Translations under genes and position numbers: made by a program
Notes under the pieces: model-generated
Databases searched by the model: none
What the model was told of the DNA's origin: nothing
Seen by the model: the letters and a program-made list of their open reading frames with translations, nothing else
Shown: piece after piece, positions 41,694-49,775 of the stretch
Numbering within the stretch: the stretch's first letter is position 1
Layout: the number at the start of each line of letters is the position of its first letter
Source: Lysinibacillus agricola
GTDB lineage: Bacteria > Bacillota > Bacilli > Bacillales_A > Planococcaceae
Direction: 5' to 3'
Length of the DNA stretch: 64,000 nucleotides
Assembly (NCBI RefSeq): GCF_016638705.1
Contig: NZ_CP067341.1
Span: 1,119,501 to 1,183,500, forward strand

Positions 41694-42593
41694 TTATTTT
41701 AAGAAAAAAAGAGCATAAATAGTAGGCACAATGATTATGCTAAGTAGGCGGAATTTTATATATGGTCGAACGGATAGCTTGGCTGATTTCGCAATAACAA
41801 AAATTTGTAAGTGAATGCTTATACTTTGCATAGTTAACAACATAACAACTAGTAATGGTAAATACGAAAGGTTAGGGAAGGCCGAGACGGTCATTTTAAG
41901 ACCATTTGTAACTTCAAGAATTGCGGCTATGGAAAGCTCAGCCGCATATGGAAGTTTAGGTATCAGTGAATCTAAGCCTTGCTGTACAATCGTCTGGATG
42001 GTAGTGAAAAAAATTATTGTAGTTCCAACTAATAGTATTGTTGGTGCTGTTTCTTTTATGCTTTCTGAAAATGGTGCAGTATTTAAAGGTGTATTGTGTA
42101 TGGAAATGCTAGGAGGATCAATTTTACGGAATAAAAAATAGCCAGTAATTAAACAACAAATATTAAAACTATGTAGTAAACATAAAAACATCCATCCGAA
42201 CGTACTACTTTGTAATAAATCAAGGCTTACAAAACCTAGCACAAAAAGTGGACTTGGTGCATGACATACGGCTAATAAAAAATTTGCCTCTTTTGGATGT
42301 AGTTGACCACTGTTTTTTAAGTAAACAATTGTTGTTGCTCCAGACGGATATCCCCCGAGTGCGCTAATAATATAGGCTTGTACGTATAAAGAAGCTCTTT
42401 TTGTTTTCGTTCGCATAGGAGCAGTTAAACGGAGAAGCCATTGCGTTAAAATAAGATAAGGTAATAAATATGGGAATAGCGCATCCATAAAAAGGTTCAA
42501 ACCTAAATCAGTACCATGATGAGCTGTTTGTGGGAATAACAAGAGTAATAGAATAAGAACTATGCAAATCGCTATTTGAATTGTCGCGTACAT
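41694..42593 (-). CDS. YlbJ-like integral membrane protein
   Basis: A 299-residue protein with about eight transmembrane helices and the SALGGYPSGATTIVYL segment typical of the sporulation protein YlbJ and nucleoside-recognition (Gate) membrane proteins. It holds the ylbJ position between coaD and ylbL, but is about 100 residues shorter than B. subtilis YlbJ. A GAGATGAT ribosome site precedes the ATG. The transported substance is unknown. Confidence 0.6.
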   Translation of the reverse strand: MYATIQIAICIVLILLLLLFPQTAHHGTDLGLNLFMDALFPYLLPYLILTQWLLRLTAPMRTKTKRASLYVQAYIISALGGYPSGATTIVYLKNSGQLHPKEANFLLAVCHAPSPLFVLGFVSLDLLQSSTFGWMFLCLLHSFNICCLITGYFLFRKIDPPSISIHNTPLNTAPFSESIKETAPTILLVGTTIIFFTTIQTIVQQGLDSLIPKLPYAAELSIAAILEVTNGLKMTVSAFPNLSYLPLLVVMLLTMQSISIHLQIFVIAKSAKLSVRPYIKFRLLSIIIVPTIYALFFLK

Positions 42594-42711
42594 GTTATCA
42601 TCTCATTTCAACTTTTTGTCATTCACATAGGCAAATGCTAAAATCAATATATGTAAAAAAGGCAAAAACATGAACGTATGGTTTTGCGAGCGTCCTAGGA
42701 GGTGTTTTTCA

Positions 42712-43758
42712 ATGAAGAAAAAAATTAGTATTTATTCAGTGTTATTAGTCGTTATTTGTTTTTTAATGTTATACCGACTAGACGCTTATATTATGAAGCC
42801 TGGAAGTGCTTATGATGTCAGTAAATTTGTTAACGTTGAAAATAACCATACTGACGATAAAGGATCCATGAGTTTAATGACAGTGGCTATGCAGCAAGCA
42901 ACGCCTTTTTCGTATCTGTGGGCGAAAACACAAAAATATCAAAAACTAATGGATATTACTCAAGTTCGAAATCCAATGGAGGATGAAGAGGAATACAATG
43001 TTCGACAGTATAAATTAATGTCTGATTCACAATTTAATGCAAAATATATAGCTTTTCAAAAAGCTGGCCTTCAAACAAAAATTCTTTTCAATGGTGTTTT
43101 TGTATTAAATGTCCTAGATGGTGGTGCTTCAGATAATCTACTAAAAGCTGGCGATGAAATTATTGAAGTTGATGGACAAAAAATTAGTAACCAACAAATG
43201 CTTGTAGATCTTTTGAAACCAAAGCAACTTGGGGACAAGGCGACCATTAAATTTATACGTAATAAAAAAGAACAAGAAGTAACGATAACGTTAAAGGAAA
43301 TTCCTGAGTCAGAAGAGAAAAGAGCTGGTTTAGGTATTTCGTATACTGAAAGTAAATCTATTGAAACAAATCCAAATGTGACTATGAAGACAGAGGATAT
43401 TGGAGGTCCATCTGCTGGCCTGATGTTTACATTAGAAATTTTAGATCAACTACTCGAAGAAGATTTAACAAAAGGTTATGCTGTTGCAGGTACAGGGGAA
43501 ATGCTGGCTGATGGCTCTGTTGGAAGAATTGGTGGAATAGATTATAAAATCATTGCTGCGGATCGAGATGATATGGAAATCTTTTTTGCGCCAGATGATG
43601 AAATTACTCCAGAAATGAAAGCGAAATATCCTGAGCTGGAATCTAATTATGATACTGCAGTAAGGACTGCTAAAGAAATTGGTACAAAAATGAAAATAGT
43701 TCCAGTTAAAACTGTTGATGATGCAATCGAATATTTAAAACAATTACAGCCAAAATAA
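42712..43758 (+). CDS. ylbL: PDZ-Lon membrane-anchored protease YlbL
   Basis: A 348-residue protein: N-terminal anchor helix (about 5-20), PDZ domain (about 125-205; FVLNVLDGGASDNLLKAGDEIIEVDG), C-terminal Lon-type protease domain with catalytic Ser in GPSAGLMFTLEI and Lys in GGIDYKIIAA. In B. subtilis YlbL is a membrane protease that acts in DNA-damage checkpoint recovery on YneA. ATG 42712 lies behind TAGGAGGTG. Confidence 0.88.
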   Translation: MKKKISIYSVLLVVICFLMLYRLDAYIMKPGSAYDVSKFVNVENNHTDDKGSMSLMTVAMQQATPFSYLWAKTQKYQKLMDITQVRNPMEDEEEYNVRQYKLMSDSQFNAKYIAFQKAGLQTKILFNGVFVLNVLDGGASDNLLKAGDEIIEVDGQKISNQQMLVDLLKPKQLGDKATIKFIRNKKEQEVTITLKEIPESEEKRAGLGISYTESKSIETNPNVTMKTEDIGGPSAGLMFTLEILDQLLEEDLTKGYAVAGTGEMLADGSVGRIGGIDYKIIAADRDDMEIFFAPDDEITPEMKAKYPELESNYDTAVRTAKEIGTKMKIVPVKTVDDAIEYLKQLQPK

Positions 43759-43775
43759 AGTTTTATTACCGTAAC

Positions 43776-44015
43776 GTGGAGTTGCTTTCCATTCCGACTG
43801 GGCGACATAAAAAGTAAAAAGGATTCACACATAGTTTTGTGTATGAATCCTTTTTTCTCTTTGGAAGGTGGATGTCGATAAAAATTAAAAGTTGGGTGAT
43901 AAAACGTGAAAGTTAGTCGATAAAATTCAAAAGTTTGTCGATAATTCCTGAAAGTGTTCCGATAAAACTAAAAAGTTGGATGTCATTTTGTTAAAACGTA
44001 TATCATGTGAATCAG
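43776..44015. repeat. Half element, hairpin and 5-unit GTCGATAAAA array, copy C
   Basis: TTTCCATTCCGACTGGGCGAC leads a hairpin (43816-43856, T-run, probably the ylbL terminator), then TTTGGAAGGTGGAT and five GTCGATAAAA units (43860-44010). Same organisation as 27414-27640. Confidence 0.8.
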
Positions 44016-44077
44016 CCTCTCGCTTTGCACAAGAGCTATAATGTGATTTTACTGACGTAATTGTTTTCTAACAGCAT

Positions 44078-44112
44078 AAAAGGATGCTAGAAGAATTTCT
44101 AGCATCCTTTTT
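44078..44112. terminator. Bidirectional terminator ylbL/ylbM
   Basis: AAAAGGATGCTAG pairs perfectly with CTAGCATCCTTTT, with T-runs on both strands. Confidence 0.88.
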
Positions 44113-44118
44113 CGTTAC

Positions 44119-45330
44119 TTAAAAACGAATCGGTGGTGTTTGATAATCTTTAGGAAGACTTTGCTCTTTTGTTCCATGTTCTATACTTAAATTGTAAACC
44201 TCTGCTGCATGAATATCTACAGCAAGCATAGTATCATCCATAGCTGCAACCCGACTGATTAAAGGTAAAGGTATGTCTTTTTTATGCATTCCTAAATAGG
44301 CTTGTCCATTCTTACTCATACCAAGTAAACGTATATTGGATGGGGCATCAAAGCTTTGTAACTGTTCCTTTGTAAATCCAGTATAAATATGTGTGAGCAT
44401 ACGCTGAAGTCGTGTCCACGTATAGCGTTTTGATTTAATTTTCTCCATAAAGCTGCTGAATGAAAGACTTGTTTTCGCTGCTTTAATAAGAGCATGCTCA
44501 ATTCCTTCTGTTACTTCAGCGTAGCGAGTAAGTTCATTAGGTGTATGCCGAATAAGTGTAAACTGTAAGAAAGGCCAAAATGTTTCCCAACTTGCGAATT
44601 TACCGTATTTTTCATACCAATCAGCTAAATAATCAAACGATGCTTTAGGGAGAACGTCTTGCACACTTTGTAGAGCACTGGTTGCTGCTAGAGCCTTGCG
44701 TATTCCTGTGGCACTAGCAATTGATGCACCTTCTTGTAAAGCGTCGTGGTAACCTGCTGCAATGCGAGGGATAGTTAATGGCTTAATGTTACTATCTAGC
44801 ATCATGGCAGCCTCAATATAATGAAAACCAAGTATATTGTTTGGTTGTGCCAAATCAATGTATGTAGCAGGAAACTTTTGAGAAAGCTGTTCATAGGCAT
44901 AATGTAGACTTTTAGGATAGCTTGCTCCCGTTTTAAGGCTTTTTTTAATAAAAGCGTCATATTCAGTGCGATGATTGTTAATAAGCTGGAACGTATTCAT
45001 AAAGGGTTGAATGGCACCGTCTTCGCTTCCAAAGGCAAAAGAATCGCAGCCAATTGCAGACAGTAAGGAAATCGCACCTTTTGCGAAATCAGTTGCAGGC
45101 GCGGTACTATAGACATAGGGTAGCTCGATGACAATATCAACACCACCTGCCAGAGCCATTTTTGTGCGTGTCCATTTATCGACCATGGCTGGTTCACCAC
45201 GCTGCAAAAAATTACCACTCATGACAGCGATGACAATATCCGCTTGTGCTACTTTTTTTGCCTGTTCCAAATGATAGGCATGTCCATTGTGAAAAGGATT
45301 GTATTCAACTACTATTCCGACTGCTTGCAT
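44119..45330 (-). CDS. tmcAL: tRNA(Met) cytidine acetate ligase TmcAL (YlbM)
   Basis: A 403-residue enzyme that acetylates C34 of elongator tRNA-Met using acetate and ATP. The N-terminal nucleotidyltransferase fold begins GIVVEYNPFHNGHAYHL with the HxGH-type motif, followed by VMSGNFLQRGEPAMVDKW and FGSEDG. Length matches the family. It is minus-strand between ylbL and ylbN, divergent from ylbN. Confidence 0.9.
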   Translation of the reverse strand: MQAVGIVVEYNPFHNGHAYHLEQAKKVAQADIVIAVMSGNFLQRGEPAMVDKWTRTKMALAGGVDIVIELPYVYSTAPATDFAKGAISLLSAIGCDSFAFGSEDGAIQPFMNTFQLINNHRTEYDAFIKKSLKTGASYPKSLHYAYEQLSQKFPATYIDLAQPNNILGFHYIEAAMMLDSNIKPLTIPRIAAGYHDALQEGASIASATGIRKALAATSALQSVQDVLPKASFDYLADWYEKYGKFASWETFWPFLQFTLIRHTPNELTRYAEVTEGIEHALIKAAKTSLSFSSFMEKIKSKRYTWTRLQRMLTHIYTGFTKEQLQSFDAPSNIRLLGMSKNGQAYLGMHKKDIPLPLISRVAAMDDTMLAVDIHAAEVYNLSIEHGTKEQSLPKDYQTPPIRF

Positions 45331-45474
45331 TAATTAAGCCCCCTTTATCATTATCATTTGCTTCTCGTTCTAAGTAATTTCAGAGCCTGTTGCTTATTAG
45401 AACTGTTTGGAGCAAATACACTTACCGTAGTATATAATTATAGGTGGGTTTTATTGAGGTGACAAGAAATTATC

Positions 45475-45503
45475 TTGACATCTATTTTTACACATTATAT
45501 AAT
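45475..45503 (+). promoter_or_regulatory. Consensus SigA promoter for ylbN-rpmF
   Basis: TTGACA (45475-45480) and TATAAT (45498-45503) with a 17-nt spacer, a full consensus promoter about 30 nt upstream of the ylbN start. Confidence 0.88.
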
Positions 45504-45533
45504 CAACATTGTTGTCTCGAGGTGATTAAACGA

Positions 45534-46067
45534 ATGAAATGGTCAATTCATCAATTATCTAAATACCGCCAAAACGGGATGCCAATCGATGCCTATGTCC
45601 AATTGGACGAGGTGATGGAGCGAAACCAGGATATTCGAGCAATTTCGCCCATTCATGTAAAAGGGCTATGTACTTTCGGTGCATCGCAAATGACATGTCA
45701 GCTAACCGTGACAGCGACGTTAACACTACCATGTGCACGCACGTGGGAAGATGTTGAGTTTCCTATCGAAGTTGAGACAGTTGAAGTTTTCAGCTGGATT
45801 GACGAGGAAAAACGAGGGGAAGATGACGGAGAAATTCACTATCTTGATGGTGAAGTAATCGACATGAAGCCGGTTATCGAGGAGTTAGTGCTTCTTGAAA
45901 TACCTTTGCAAGTGTTCAAGGAGAATACCGAAGGACAAGTGCAAGGTGGTAAAAACTGGTCTTACGCAACAGATGAAGACGTTGAACTACACAAAAAAGC
46001 TGACACACAAAAAGTGGATCCAAGACTAGCTAATTTAGCTAAGTATTTTGATCAAACAGACGAATAG
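45534..46067 (+). CDS. ylbN: DUF177/YceD family protein YlbN
   Basis: A 177-residue acidic cytosolic protein of the YceD/DUF177 family, linked in many bacteria to 23S rRNA accumulation and ribosomal gene rpmF. Marks: MKWSIHQLSKYRQNG start, CQLTVTATLTLPCARTWEDVEFPIEVETVE (central strand region) and DPRLANLAKYFDQ at the end. ATG 45534 lies behind GAGGTGATT. Paired with rpmF 24 nt downstream, the standard arrangement. Confidence 0.9.
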   Translation: MKWSIHQLSKYRQNGMPIDAYVQLDEVMERNQDIRAISPIHVKGLCTFGASQMTCQLTVTATLTLPCARTWEDVEFPIEVETVEVFSWIDEEKRGEDDGEIHYLDGEVIDMKPVIEELVLLEIPLQVFKENTEGQVQGGKNWSYATDEDVELHKKADTQKVDPRLANLAKYFDQTDE

Positions 46068-46091
46068 ACGATCTGTAAGGAGGTGCCATCA

Positions 46092-46265
46092 ATGGCTGTA
46101 CCATTTAGAAGAACTTCTAAAACTGCAAAAAGAAAGCGTCGTACGCATTTCAAACTATCTGTACCTGGTATGGTAGCTTGCCCAAACTGTGGTGAAGCAA
46201 AATTATCACACCGTGTTTGCAAAGCTTGCGGACAATACAAAGGTAAAGAAGTAGTAAGCAAATAA
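46092..46265 (+). CDS. rpmF: Ribosomal protein L32
   Basis: The 57-residue 50S protein L32: [20 protein letters not shown], then a full zinc ribbon [18 protein letters not shown], i.e. the zinc-binding (C+) form. ATG 46092 lies behind GGAGGTGCC. Co-transcribed with ylbN. Confidence 0.96.
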   Translation: MAVPFRRTSKTAKRKRRTHFKLSVPGMVACPNCGEAKLSHRVCKACGQYKGKEVVSK

Positions 46266-46283
46266 TACAGTGTTTGCTCACTT

Positions 46284-46325
46284 AAAAGGCTAGTAGAGAG
46301 ACCATGGCTCTTTACTAGCCTTTTT
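46284..46325 (+). terminator. Terminator after rpmF
   Basis: AAAAGGCTAGTA.AGAG pairs with CTCTTTACTAGCCTTTT. Confidence 0.85.
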
Positions 46326-46428
46326 GTTGGTTTGAAGAGACAGAATTTTTCGTTAATAACAAAAAGATATATAGTACTATAATAATTGTATGATACAATT
46401 TATCCAATGGGACAAAGGGGGAAATAGT

Positions 46429-47196
46429 GTGGCTTATGTAATTGATAACAAAGATGGTATCATGACGTTTACAATTAATCGAGAAGAGAAGAGGAACGCT
46501 GTCAATGATGAAGTTATGGATGGCCTTCGAGAAGTAATTACATATATTCAAAATCATGATGATGTACGTTTTTTAGTCGTGACAGGTGCAGGGGATAAAT
46601 CATTTTGCTCAGGTGGCGATTTATCTGAATTCCATTCGCTTGAAACTGAGGATGAGGCGTTCGGGATGTTAAGTAAGATGGGCAAAATATTATACGACCT
46701 TGCAACATTACCTGTGCCAACGATTGCATTAATTAATGGAACAGCGGTTGGTGGAGGCTGTGAGATTGCAACAGCTTGCGATTTCCGTCTAGTGGCTAGT
46801 CACGCGAAGTGTGGTTTTATACAGGGGACATTAGCAATTACGAGCGGCTGGGGTGGCGGTACATACTTATTCGAACGAGGATTACGTCATGATCGCGCGA
46901 TGAAGATGCTAGTCGATGCAAAGCCTTATCCAGCAGAATTACTATATGAGATTGGTTGGGCAATGCGCGTTTTTGAAGGCTCAAAAGAAGAGGCTTTGAA
47001 TGATTTTATCGAACATATGCGTAAAATTCATCCTTCTGTGCATAAGGCTTATAAAGAAATTGAGCTTCGCAAGTGGCGTGAGCGTAATATGTATGAGCGT
47101 GTTATGGAGGAAGTTCGTACATGTGCAAAATTGTGGGAAAGTGAAGCTCACCATGAGGCAGTTACTAATTTTCTGACAAAGAAGAACAATAAATAA
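46429..47196 (+). CDS. Enoyl-CoA hydratase/isomerase family protein
   Basis: A 255-residue crotonase-fold protein. Marks: REEKRNAVNDEVMDGL, the oxyanion-hole segment CSGGDLSEF and the second one ALINGTAVGGGCEIATACDFRL. It acts on an acyl-CoA; hydratase, isomerase or other crotonase activity cannot be told. The start is GTG 46429 behind AAAGGGGGAA. Not in the B. subtilis ylbN-ylbO interval. Confidence 0.82.
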   Translation: MAYVIDNKDGIMTFTINREEKRNAVNDEVMDGLREVITYIQNHDDVRFLVVTGAGDKSFCSGGDLSEFHSLETEDEAFGMLSKMGKILYDLATLPVPTIALINGTAVGGGCEIATACDFRLVASHAKCGFIQGTLAITSGWGGGTYLFERGLRHDRAMKMLVDAKPYPAELLYEIGWAMRVFEGSKEEALNDFIEHMRKIHPSVHKAYKEIELRKWRERNMYERVMEEVRTCAKLWESEAHHEAVTNFLTKKNNK

Positions 47197-47204
47197 TGTA
47201 TAAT

Positions 47205-47242
47205 GGCAGTGATTATAGCAAAACATAATCGCTGCCTTTTTT
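47205..47242 (+). terminator. Terminator after the crotonase gene
   Basis: GGCAGTGATTAT pairs with ATAATCGCTGCC (one G-U) followed by six T. Confidence 0.85.
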
Positions 47243-47306
47243 AATTCGATGATTCTATTTTGCTCGCACATGCATATAGTAGTAAAAAATGCGAGGGTGA
47301 TAGATT

Positions 47307-47684
47307 ATGGAATTGAAAAAAAGAAAAGATCAATGGACGAAGGAAGACGATGAAAGATTAGCAGAAATTGTGTTGCATAATGTGCAAAATGGCAAAACGC
47401 AGCTAGAAGCTTTTGAAATGGCTGCTGTTGAACTTGGTCGTACAAAACAAGCATGTGGTTTCCGTTGGAATAAAACATTACGTGGTCAATATAGTCAGTC
47501 ACTACTAGCTGTGCGAAATCAACCGCAACAATCTATGCGAAGCCATTTGAAATTGGCGTTGACAAGTTTTGATGAATTAACAGAGGCCTATCAAAATCTT
47601 GAAATTAGGCACCGTGAGTTACAAAATGAGCATGAAAAACTAGTGAAATGGTTGCAGCAAGGATATTCTTTAATGAAAGATTAA
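47307..47684 (+). CDS. ylbO: RsfA-family prespore regulator YlbO
   Basis: A 125-residue DNA-binding protein with an N-terminal Myb/SANT-like domain (WTKEDDERLAEIVLHNVQNG...QACGFRWNKTLRGQY) and a C-terminal coiled coil (ELTEAYQNLEIRHRELQNEHEKL). The family includes RsfA, which tunes sigma-F genes in the forespore. Position before panE matches B. subtilis ylbO. It supports an endospore-forming host. Confidence 0.82.
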   Translation: MELKKRKDQWTKEDDERLAEIVLHNVQNGKTQLEAFEMAAVELGRTKQACGFRWNKTLRGQYSQSLLAVRNQPQQSMRSHLKLALTSFDELTEAYQNLEIRHRELQNEHEKLVKWLQQGYSLMKD

Positions 47685-48029
47685 AATGAGGAAGCCATTG
47701 AAAGTTAAAAGTTCTGTAAAGAAGTTACTTAGAAAAACTGTAAACTTAAACGAAAACATAATCCCACGCTAAGTGTTTATACAATTATTTATTAAACCCC
47801 CACTGATTAAAGTTTCACTTTATATATTATCGTAAACACTCAGCTAATCCTGTATAATAAAAGAACCTGCATAGGAGGTGCCTTAGAAAAAGTTCTAAGG
47901 CACCTCCTTCTATAGAGAGGGACAAAATGGATCACTTTAAGTATGCGATATATTTGTGATAAGACTGTTTAGAAGGGCGTTATTTCATTTTAGATCGCCC
48001 ATTTGTAAATGTGGGAGGTGTGGAGTGTT
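47685..48029 (+). other. Gap with promoter-like box and Shine-Dalgarno/anti-Shine-Dalgarno hairpin
   Basis: TATAAT at 47853-47858 could start a transcript near 47865. A perfect 16-bp hairpin follows: AGGAGGTGCCTTAGAA (47873-47888), loop AAAG, TTCTAAGGCACCTCCT (47893-47908). One arm is a full Shine-Dalgarno sequence and the other carries CACCTCCT, the 16S 3'-end sequence. No ORF follows within 100 nt, and there is no T-run. Confidence 0.45.
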
Positions 48030-48932
48030 GTGAATATAGCGGTTATTGGTGCTGGGGCTGTAGGTCAGTTAACGGCAAGTTTTTTAGCTGAGTCTGGTGT
48101 ATCTGTAACGTTGGTTGCAAGAAGACTTGGACAAGTTAAAGAACTTAATGCAAAGAACTTAACACGAGTGAATGTTGATGGAACAAAAACTGTTCAAAAA
48201 GTTGCTTCAACTACGAAATTAGAGGAGCTACCACAGCAAGATTTAATTGTGATTGCGGTGAAATATGTACAATTACAAGAGCTTTATGAACAATTGTCTT
48301 CATTATCAAGTACAGTGCCGTTGCTGTTTATGCAAAATGGTTTAGCACATTTTGAGGAAGCACTACGTTTGCCACAAAAAAATATAGCCTTTTGTTCTGT
48401 GTCATTTGGTGCTCAAATGATAGATCAGTCAACTGTACAACATAGAGGTATAGGTCCTTGTAAAATCGCGATAGAGCGAGGGGATAGTGATGTATTTAAT
48501 AAGTTGTTGCAACTAAGAAATTCTTTATATCCAATTGAATTGGTTGCTAATGCGGAACAAATGCTATTTGAGAAAGCTGTATTCAATTGCTTGATTAATC
48601 CGTTAACGGCTATATTGCAAGTGAAGAACGGAGAGCTAGTAACGAATAAGCAAGCATTTTTATTAATGCAAACCATCTATCAAGAGTTAACGGATGCATT
48701 TAAAGGCATAGAACAAACTATACCTTTTTTTAAGGTGATAAACTTATGTGAAAAAACGGCAAGTAATACATCATCTATGTTAGCGGATCGGATGCAAGGG
48801 AGAAAAAGTGAAATTGACACAATTGTTGGGGTAATACTAGAAAAAGCTCTAGCAAGTGGTCACAATTTGCCTACTTTACGTACTTTATATCACCAAGTAC
48901 TTGCGATAGAGGAGAGCGGTGAAAGACGTTGA
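48030..48932 (+). CDS. panE: 2-dehydropantoate 2-reductase
   Basis: A 300-residue NADPH-dependent enzyme of pantothenate synthesis that reduces ketopantoate. N-terminal Rossmann motif IAVIGAGAVGQ, the NADPH-phosphate region VARRLGQ, IVIAVKYVQ, catalytic Lys region EKAVFNCLINPLTAI and SSMLADRMQGRKSEID near the C-terminus. The start is GTG 48030 behind GGGAGGTG. It matches ylbQ of B. subtilis. The next gene starts at overlapping TTGA. Confidence 0.88.
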   Translation: MNIAVIGAGAVGQLTASFLAESGVSVTLVARRLGQVKELNAKNLTRVNVDGTKTVQKVASTTKLEELPQQDLIVIAVKYVQLQELYEQLSSLSSTVPLLFMQNGLAHFEEALRLPQKNIAFCSVSFGAQMIDQSTVQHRGIGPCKIAIERGDSDVFNKLLQLRNSLYPIELVANAEQMLFEKAVFNCLINPLTAILQVKNGELVTNKQAFLLMQTIYQELTDAFKGIEQTIPFFKVINLCEKTASNTSSMLADRMQGRKSEIDTIVGVILEKALASGHNLPTLRTLYHQVLAIEESGERR

Positions 48933-49324
48933 AAGATTTTTTACATATTGTTATAAGTATTATTATTTTTTGTCCAATCCTCCTTTTTGTGATTGTCTAT
49001 TTAATTGGTCGAAAGGTTAAATTTCGAGGCACTCATGCTTTTGGAGCAGCATCGGACGTCACGACGTTATGTTTGTTTTTTTCGGTACCACTAGCAATAG
49101 GTGTACTATGGAACGTCAATGTTAGCGCGCTATTAGTAACGTTGGCGATAATGATGGCAATAATTTTTACATATATTGATTGGCGAACAAAAAAAGAAAT
49201 TGAAGTGAAACCGCTGCTTAGGAAAATTTGGCGCTTTCAATTTTTAGTACTAAGTACGGCGTATATTGTTATTTGTATAGTAGGTGTTGTTCAATCCGTA
49301 ATAGAATATTTACAGGCTGTCTAA
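48929..49324 (+). CDS. DUF3397 membrane protein
   Basis: A 131-residue protein with four hydrophobic segments (about residues 5-25, 42-62, 65-82, 100-122), of the DUF3397 family, which in bacilli lies just before bshC. Function unknown. Its TTG start overlaps the panE stop (TTGA), showing translational coupling. Confidence 0.72.
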   Translation: MKDFLHIVISIIIFCPILLFVIVYLIGRKVKFRGTHAFGAASDVTTLCLFFSVPLAIGVLWNVNVSALLVTLAIMMAIIFTYIDWRTKKEIEVKPLLRKIWRFQFLVLSTAYIVICIVGVVQSVIEYLQAV

Positions 49325-49775
49325 GCATTTTCTTTTCATGTTGAAGCCATAAGCGTTAAAATAATAGCATTAAAAATTGTTTTTTTAGTAGTAACTCTAT
49401 ATGTGCAAAAAATATTAAATAAAATTGGTTCATTACCAAATAATGGGGATGGCATTTATTAAAACGTATGCCATGTATTCTAGTTGATTGAAGTGGGACG
49501 TCGGACGCCCTTAAGAAAGCGCCCGGTCGGAACGAAAATCAACCCCTGTTATGGAGATGAGCTATAAAATCCCAATTTACACAAGCGATTGTCAACGAAT
49601 TGAGAGTCTAACGAAAATCTTATTACGGTTTTTCGAAATATTTGTTGGAAATTGTCGTTTTAAATAAACTTTCTAAGGGGAAATCGCATAGTAAGTATTA
49701 AAGGGATTTATTTTATTTCAAATGCGCTTATTAAGAGTAAGAGAATGATTTAGTGAGTAGAGGAGTTTGTGTTAA
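49325..49775. repeat. Gap with a GTTGATT/AATCAAC element
   Basis: 49451-49478 (GGCATTTATTAAAACGTATG) is a decayed end of the GTCGATAAAA array flank. 49482-49554 is an element with GTTGATTGAAGTG at the left and CGGTCGGAACGAAAATCAAC at the right. The remainder is AT-rich leader of bshC with no further feature seen. Confidence 0.6.

Noticed and set aside
46390..46428. Upstream ATG extension of the crotonase gene
   Set aside because: The ATG at 46390 lacks a ribosome site, whereas AAAGGGGGAA precedes GTG 46429 and gives the family-length protein.
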